A stretch of DNA of 64,000 nucleotides. Origin: Dipteris shenzhenensis (taxonomy: Eukaryota > Polypodiophyta > Polypodiopsida > Gleicheniales). This document shows positions 57,642 through 64,000 of the stretch, one piece after another (position 1 is the stretch's first letter; each line of letters opens with the position of its first letter). A program made the translations under genes and the position numbers. The stretch lies in the NCBI GenBank assembly GCA_047967505.1, contig CM106538.1; one strand, written 5' to 3'. The notes beneath the pieces were generated by a model. That model was given only the letters and a program-made list of their open reading frames with translations. It was not told where the DNA came from and made no database searches.

Positions 57642-59876
57642 ATGTTGGAAGTCGATCAGCCTGGCGAGCTCCCTCTCATGAAGGAGTTGACTGCATTAAA
57701 AAAGACTAGGGGCCTCAGGGATCCATCGACAATATCCTCTTGGAAATCTCCCGTTCTAGGAGCGACTTCCTCAAATACTGAATTGAATTCCGAAAGACTA
57801 GAACCGGACGAAGGGGCTCTGAGGGATAATGGCGATTCGCGTGCGGAGCAATCAGTCGCTGGCAGTGGTCGAAGGGACGGCGGAAGGGTGACGGCCAAAA
57901 AAGGATCACTGAGATCTCCGCAGCTAGGCGAAGTCGATTCTAGGTTGAGTTGGGATTTGGGAAGAGAAGCGTTTGTTGGAACGGAGATCAAGGATGGAAC
58001 CGAATCAGCTTTTCAACAACGAGAGAGTATCAGAGACCATCTCGAGAAGCTAGGAGTGCAGGGTGGAAATAGAGAACGGGTTCGGGCCGTGGGAGGGAGT
58101 TCTCTCTTACACAATTGGAAGGCTTCAAATCTGCAGGGGGCAGCTTCGGGAGCAGCAGGGACCAAGACAGAACAGGACGCAACAGATATGATCTCACACA
58201 GACAGAGCACTTCCGACGCTTTAAGGAATGACCGAAGTTCCTTCGAAAGCTTTGCTGAACTGAAGAGGTGTCTCCCTTCTCAGGAAGGAGGTGGAAGAGT
58301 TAAAGCTCCTCACAGGATAAGTAGCGTGGAGAGACTGTCCAAATCAAATTCTCAAATCCTCTCCCCTTTGGTTCTCAGCTCCCACGATGACATTCAGAAA
58401 TTTAGCCAATCTCAGTCTCTTTTCACTCTGGAGGAGCCTTACAATGAAGAGGAGCAGTATCTGGAGGAGGAATTTCAAAGCGGTTTGGCTAAAGTGCAGA
58501 GACAGGTGTCAGCTCTGAAGGCGGGATCGACGTCTCATTCTCCTCTTGTACCAAGTGATGCGCGTCGATCAAGCAAGAACCAAACCAGCAGCACCAACAC
58601 GAGATCTCCGCAGGGCTTCAGCTTTCCTGCTGATAGTATCACGCAGCGGGCTCAAAGTTTGATGCCAGCGCCATGGGAGTCTGAACTCTCGGAGTATGAC
58701 ATAGACTCTTTGGAGCTGAGGAAGGATAGTGGGAAATTTCACCATAGGGCCAAGAATCAGAGACAACCCAATACTCAGTCCGCTGGAAAGGAGACTACAT
58801 TGACTCCCGATTTCCAAAAAGCCTTGAGCAGGAAGGTTGGCTCTGTAGCAGAACTGCAGTCCGAGTTGCAACAAGGATATGCTTCAGTTCTTTATTCTAG
58901 TAGGGGCTCAACCCTCCCAAAAAATCCTGGGATTGAACCTCTTCCTTTGCTTACTGAACTAGAAGATTACAGTGGGAGTGATGACTTTGCTGGGTCTTCA
59001 ACCGATGACAGGCTGTCAACAAGTGAACTTCACGGGGAATTAGAGCTAGAGGCTTTCAATGCATCCGATGGTCGTCACACCAGGACGTTAGTTGAAGTTC
59101 CCAGCTCAGAAAGACTTCAGCTTGCTGTTTCTGAAAGCAGGCAGCTGGCCCTTCGTGAAGATAGACCCCGCAATTTAAGCCAGAAGTACAGACCCAAATT
59201 ATTTCAAGAAATTGTTGGGCAGAACATAGTGACTCAAGCTCTTTCCAATGCCATATCAAAAGGGAAGATCGCTCCTGTGTATCTCTTTCAAGGTTCTCGT
59301 GGTACTGGCAAAACGTCTGCTGCAAGGATTTTTGCAGCTGCCCTGATTTGCATATCATCTGAGGACCAAAGGCCTTGTGGAATGTGCAACGAATGCATCA
59401 CTGTCGCTTCAGGAAAATGTTCTGATGTTAAAGAAGTGGATGCTGCCAGCAATAACGGAATTGAAAGAGTGAAGATTCTTCTGGAACAGACTATTTCCGC
59501 TCCATCATTGTCACGCTACAAAGTGTTCGTCATAGATGAATGCCATATACTCACAACAGAAACGTGGAATGCACTTCTTAAAATTCTGGAGGAACCTCCC
59601 ATGAATGTGGTCTTCATTCTCATAACAACAGAACCAGATCAGCTACCTCGCACCGTAGTGTCTCGATGCCAGAAATTTCCCTTCCCTAAAGTCAAGGATT
59701 CTGAAATAGTGAAGAGGCTCCAAAAGCTGGCTGCTCTAGAGAATTTGGAGCTGGATACCCAAACCTTGCAGTTAATTGCTTCAAGGTCAGATGGTTCACT
59801 GCGTGATGCAGAAACTACTTTAGATCAACTCAGCTTGCTAGGGCAGAATGTTAATTTATCGACAGTTTATGAATTG
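57642..59876 (+). CDS. STI-like: STICHEL-like AAA+ ATPase (DNA polymerase III gamma/tau-like), exon 1
   Basis: Codes residues 1-745. The start at 57642 is chosen because the upstream ATG at 57615 would lie before the acceptor AG at 57628. Near the N-terminus LMKELTALKKTRGLRDPSTI and then SSWKSP match the signature of plant STICHEL proteins. A long Ser/Glu-rich, probably disordered stretch follows. The AAA+ clamp-loader-type domain begins at about residue 508 (KYRPKLFQEIVGQ). It has Walker A GSRGTGKT at 551-558, four cysteines at 579, 582, 585 and 593 as in the zinc module of bacterial gamma/tau, Walker B VFVIDECH at 628-635, and a sensor-1-like FILITTE segment. An SRC Arg-finger motif follows. 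In Arabidopsis STICHEL controls trichome branching and is not a replication protein; the role here is inferred only. The exon ends in phase 0 at donor GTGCGT. Confidence 0.93.
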
Positions 59877-62388
59877 GTGCGTCCGCCTCTTACCTGTACC
59901 CAAAAGAGAAAAAAGAATAAAGACGTTTTTCAGAGTGTTTAACCATTTATAGTCATTTGTTTTCCTCTCAAAAAAAGAAAGGTTGTAATAAATGGTTTTA
60001 GATCATCAGTATTTCACGAGCAGTGATTATTGTGGACGAGATTCTATTCAGAAGTAACGAACTGTGTGTGAAACTTGAAAGGGGAGGTAAAGGAGGGTTG
60101 CAGTTCCAAAGCTCAGAGAAGCAGAAAGTGAGCACACTAGCACACCTGAAACTCTGTCTTGACACACCCGAAACCGTTAAGTGAGGACACTGGCACACCT
60201 GAAACTGTGTCTTGAAATACCTGAATGCATGTCCCGTTTCAATCAGAAGTATGAAGGTGTTATTACAATATGCTGATGCACCAGTGCAACTAGCATGTCT
60301 AGATGAAATGACATCCATATTACCTGAACTTTTCATTGGAAATTGTAATGGTGGATGAAGCTTAAAGTATCATGGGAAGGATCGAGTAAAACTGCCAGGA
60401 GAACAGGTGCTATAGTTCCTAACCTTGAGGCTGAAAGCATTCTGCATCTAGGCTGTTGCATTTGTCGATATGGGCTGCTCATATTGTGAAATGAGACTTC
60501 ACCCAGTAGCAACGGTAATGGGTAAAGTTGATGGGAACTTTACTCTGATTACCAAGGCTCAGAGTGAAGTTCACAGGCAAACAAGAACTGTAGGGTGTAA
60601 GTTTGATAATGAAATCATTCTCTATTGGTAATGAATTCTACCTTCTTGGTAGATCTTTTGGACTCCATTTTTGACACTCTTTAGCCAAGGATTAGCTCTG
60701 ATCGAAGCTTTAGCACCCAATGAATGCAGCGGGATCATGATTTCTTATGGGGACGTGTAATGTTTTTTCATGTTTCAGGTATTATATAATGGTGTCTTTT
60801 GACATTGATACAAAGTTGGGTGCTGTTTAAAATTCCCTTTGGATCAGCTCTGCTGATCATTGTTGCTAGCCCTCATGAAAACTGTTCTTTGCCACTATGA
60901 GAACTTGTCGTATGTGTGCATTGTCCAAAATAGGTACATATTTACACTGCCCATATAAGGAAAAAAATCCTTTCCTTATTGGGTTGGTCATTAGAACATG
61001 GTTTGGGACTGGAATGTAGCATTTTGGCCAACAGCTCAGGATCGATACTCCAGAAAGAATACTAACTTTTTATAATTGAGTCTTCTGATCTAGCTTCCTC
61101 CTAGGCTTAATTGTTCACTAGTTGGTCTACTTTTGGGTAGTGAACCATCTCTAATTATTACTTGTAAAAGAAGCTTTCTAGGAATTTGCATGCAAAGAAG
61201 TGCATCAACTTTGAACACAAATAAGAATACTCTCTCTGTTGAATTTTATAGTGGCCACCTCGGATTTCTTTCTTCATAGACTTATCGTGAACCATTTTAC
61301 TCATGAAAGAAGGATTACGATCTTTCCGGGCCTCTTGCTTATGAAGATCTCTCACACCCTTGCCAGACAGCAGGCCTTCTCAACCGTAAGGCTCTGGCAC
61401 CAAATATAGGAATTTGCATGCAAAGAAGTGCATCAACTTTGAACACAAATAAGAATACTCTCATCAAATAATCAAGCTCACATACGATATCAGCTCAAAA
61501 GGCGACTCTTCTTCAGAGAACACAAGATGATAGTAATAACCAAAAAGCTCTTTATTGAAAGCATTCTATTAGATGACAGCAACTCATCCCTACGGGGCTT
61601 TTTGCTGCGATACAAAATCAAGAAGATTCAGAGGATCGACTCTGCTAGCGACACTAGTAATGAGCAGCTGCTCTAACAAACCTACAGCTAAAGACCGATA
61701 TGCTTGACAGAGAGAATGACTCTCATAAGAGAGCTCTGGACGTCTCGGCCTTCCAGAACGTCGTCTCGCCACCTTCATAGGAGTCTCCACCAGAATGTTC
61801 ACTGCCATCCACCACATGTATTCCTTTGGACAAATGTCGTCCATGCATGAGCCAACAACTGAACCACCCAATCACATGTCTCCATCGAGCATGGACCAAT
61901 CCCTAAGAGACCACCAGCACCTACAACCAATCACACGATACCTGAACAAAACCACTCTTTAACCTTAGCAAGTAAACACCCCCCCATGAGGCTTACTGCC
62001 AAAAAGATTTAGTTATTTGTTTCAGTACCATTATCGGCATGATACTAGCATCACTTGCTCACCCTCTATCACGCTTTTGTACAATATTGTTTTGACCTAT
62101 GTAACAATCCTCACACTCTGTTCTTTTTCCCATTACATGGCTCAGCAGTTTCTACTTTTAATGTATGGAGAGAATGCAAAGCCTTTGTCTGTGGCTTAAG
62201 GTGCAAGTATTGCAGGTTTTTGGCTGTATCTGTTGCAGTTTTCTTGTAAGGATTGTTATGAATGTATTTCAGTACAGAAATATTTATGGATCTCATGTTA
62301 TTCAAGAATTGAAGATTGATGATGGTCATTATAAGGTACTACTCTCCAGAAAGGTCCATTAATGCTGTTTTTAAAAATGGATGTTCAG
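59877..62388 (+). other. Intron of the STICHEL-like gene (2.5 kb)
   Basis: The donor is GTGCGT at 59877 and the acceptor ATGTTCAG ends at 62388. The downstream exon continues the family sequence in phase. The intron holds a 53-bp tandem repeat at 60128-60233, a 56-bp direct repeat (61179-61234 and 61407-61462) with a primer-binding-site-like sequence, and an open frame at 61590-61871 (minus) without a known domain. Confidence 0.85.
61179..61990 (-). mobile_element. Possible LTR-type (TRIM-like) remnant
   Basis: An identical 56-bp segment, TAGGAATTTGCATGCAAAGA..., lies at 61179-61234 and 61407-61462. Just inside the right copy, minus-strand reading gives TTGGTGCCAGAGCCTTACGG (61403-61384), close to the initiator-tRNA primer-binding motif TGGTATCAGAGCC. 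A minus-strand CAATAAAGAGC poly(A)-like signal lies near 61543. This fits a short minus-strand element whose 3' LTR is truncated. Outer ends and target duplication were not found. Confidence 0.35.
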
Positions 62389-62605
62389 GTTGGTTCTGCA
62401 TCTGATGAGAGCATGCTGAGCCTCCTGGATTCTGCTCTTCTAGCAGATACAGTGAACACAGTGCGGAGAGCAAGGGAGCTGGTAGATTCAGGAGTAGAAC
62501 CATTATCGTTGATGTCTCGACTAGCTACTTTAATTACAGATATACTTGCAGGCAGTTACAAATTCACAGACAGAGAAAGAAAGGGGTTTTTCCGCAGACA
62601 AACTC
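62389..62605 (+). CDS. STI-like: STICHEL-like AAA+ ATPase, exon 2
   Basis: Residues 746-818 (last codon split). It begins VGSASDESMLSLLDSALLAD, followed by TVNTVRRARELVDSGVEPLS and LATLITDILAGSY, the lid and helical region after the AAA+ core in this family. The exon ends in FFRRQT plus one base at donor GTAAGT (62606). The 217-bp length keeps the frame with both neighbours. Confidence 0.9.
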
Positions 62606-62788
62606 GTAAGTACAATTATGTGTCCTCAAAGGTTCTGGTAATATGATATGATCAATACAATTAAGGGTTGATGATTGTCTGCTTGCAACTTTGATGTGGC
62701 TATAATTGTGTGACTAGGGCTCTATATTGCTCATCTGTTCTCGTAAGTTGTGCTATGTGATTTTGAATCTCAACCATATTTGGAACAG

Positions 62789-63460
62789 TTTCAGAAGGAA
62801 AGCTGGAGCGACTGCGCATGGCAATGAAAACCCTTTCTGAGGCGGAGAAGCAGCTTAGGGCTTCTAATGATAAAATAACATGGTTGACAGCAGCATTATT
62901 ACAGCTTGGTCCTGATCGCTCTTCTATGATTCCTACATCATATGCTGGCACAAGTGTTACACAGAGCCCAGTTGCCCTTGATGATATTGGTGACAATGAT
63001 GTAGAATTCGAACATGTGTCTGACGGCAAACAAATTTGGGATAATGATGCAAATCTTAGTCAGAATATAACCTTAGACTCTCTGCCCATCCCAGAGTCTG
63101 AGAATATGAGAACTGGGGATAACAATTACAGCATGTCCATGCAGTCTTCTACCCAAGGTCCTCATTGGAGTGTAAAAAGCAGCAAGGACATGCTGTTGCA
63201 TGGAAAACTGCTTTCTGCTGACAGGCCTCCAATGTATAGCAAGTCTTTGCAAAAACCCTTACAAGTTACAGAGCAGCCACATCTTGGTGAAGCTTCATCC
63301 ACTGATCGAATAGATTTGGAAGGTAATAGAAAAGAACAAGTGCTGAGTCCAACAAAGCTGGATGAAATTTGGGCTAGAGTTGTGGAGGGATGCCGACCTC
63401 TTCCTCTAAGGCAGTTGTTATATACTCATGGGAAACTTCTATCAATCTCTCTGTCTGAAG
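62789..63460 (+). CDS. STI-like: STICHEL-like AAA+ ATPase, exon 3 (gene continues beyond the window)
   Basis: The acceptor GGAACAG ends at 62788. With the split codon it reads L-SEGKLERLRMAMKTLSEAEK and then QLRASNDKITWLTAALLQLG, a conserved helical segment of STICHEL proteins. A less conserved Ser-rich stretch follows. Then LDEIWARVVEGCRPLPLRQL and GKLLSISLSEG mark the start of the C-terminal domain that closes these proteins. The donor is taken at 63461 (GTACCT), directly before (CT)n. A further exon coding the end of this domain must lie beyond the palindrome or outside the window. From the ATG to 63460 the CDS totals 3124 nt, about 1041 residues. Confidence 0.85.
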
Positions 63461-63468
63461 GTACCTAC

Positions 63469-63492
63469 CTCTCTCTCTCTCTCTCTCTCTCA

Positions 63493-63544
<52 letters not shown>

Positions 63545-63609
63545 CAATAGTCTCTTATTGGTTAACCAATAAGAGACTATTGAAATGAGAGAGAAGAGAC
63601 TATTGAAAT

Positions 63610-63640
<31 letters not shown>
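63469..63640. repeat. (CT)n - 62-bp palindrome - (GA)n - poly-G
   Basis: CT repeats to about 63540 are followed by a perfect inverted repeat with 31-bp arms at 63533-63594, centred on GGTT/AACC, with no spacer. A second copy of AGAGACTATTGAAATGAGAG starts at 63595. (GA)n then runs to 63630 and 10 G residues follow. The whole block lies in an intron directly after exon 3 of the STICHEL-like gene. Confidence 0.9.
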
Positions 63641-64000
63641 CGGTGTCTTTTATTTTCTTTGTAGAATTTTGGACTTTAGAACAACAAAAAATCTAAATTT
63701 GTATGATTGGATATATTCTAGTCTTACAAAGGTATAGATACAAGATTTCCAGCCATGCGAATTCCATAAGTGATGGAAGAGTGGCCCATGTGGGAGGGAC
63801 TGTCCTCTTCTAGACAATTCTACACAGGTAAGGCCAGTGATGTAACTGGCAAGGGGCCTGGAACACTCTCTCACTAACAAAGCCTGTCCTAACTAATGAG
63901 TGCATTTCATCTTCGTGCAGTAGTCTCTTAGCTCCTTTGGTAAGCCACAGCAATACGTCTCTACTTGCTTAGAGAAAGGAACATGCCAGTTAGATCTTAC
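63641..64000 (+). other. Intron sequence at window end
   Basis: No continuation of the STICHEL-like C-terminal domain is recognisable here, so this is probably intron. The 76-codon minus-strand frame at 63650-63880 has no known motif. Confidence 0.4.

Noticed and set aside
57656-58874. Minus-strand frames of 60-110 codons
   Set aside because: They are shadows of the STICHEL-like exon 1, which carries conserved domain motifs in the plus frame.
62017-62362. Overlapping plus-strand frames of about 65 codons
   Set aside because: They lie in the intron before exon 2, are not in phase with the gene and have no recognised motif.
63460-63588. Extension of STICHEL-like exon 3 through the CT repeat (Leu-Ser run)
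   Set aside because: The open frame continues only because of the dinucleotide repeat. A donor GTACCT at 63461 follows the conserved SISLSEG and fits the family boundary.

Overview
The window is nuclear DNA of a land plant. It has spliced genes with GT-AG introns several kilobases long, plant-type Ty1/copia and Ty3/gypsy retrotransposons, LINE remnants, and many (CT)n, (GA)n and (CA)n tracts. The retroelement load and long introns fit a large genome such as a fern or gymnosperm, but nothing seen fixes the species. There are no bacterial operons, CRISPR arrays or phage genes.

Only two host genes are well supported, one at each end. On the minus strand, 77-8393 holds a two-exon gene for a type II membrane glycosyltransferase-like protein. 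Its exons (7664-8393 and 77-1335) join in frame to 662 residues across a 6.3-kb intron containing copia debris. On the plus strand, a STICHEL-like gene (AAA+ ATPase related to the DNA polymerase III gamma/tau subunit) has a probable 5'UTR intron at 57137-57628. Its coding exons are 57642-59876, 62389-62605 and 62789-63460, and it runs off the right edge.

Between them lies about 47 kb of mainly retrotransposon sequence. The clearest structure is a nested pair. A minus-strand Ty3/gypsy element (11463-26806, LTRs about 324 and 308 bp, target duplication CCCTT) is interrupted in its reverse transcriptase by a plus-strand Ty1/copia element (16701-22559, LTRs 159 and 158 bp, target duplication GAATC). 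Both target duplications can be read directly. Hand-counted LTR divergence is about 10% for the outer element and 5% for the inner one, which agrees with the nesting order. Both polyproteins are broken.

Rightward come a scrambled copia element (about 27230-29545), repeat-rich sequence, and a second gypsy element (33860-39993) whose RT part runs opposite to its RNase H-integrase part. Next are faint plus-strand retroelement remnants (42200-45240), two copies of a polypyrimidine plus LTR/leader-like module (to about 32760 and 46075), and LINE pieces (46650-47000 plus; 51430-49500 minus; perhaps 52860-52600 minus). Much of the remainder is AT-rich, with short tandem duplications and no recognisable genes.

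No new multi-gene system was found. The items most worth following are the nested insertion, the post-integrase ORF regions in both gypsy elements, the foldback arrangements, the repeated polypyrimidine module, and a perfect 62-bp palindrome between (CT)n and (GA)n in the STICHEL-like gene.
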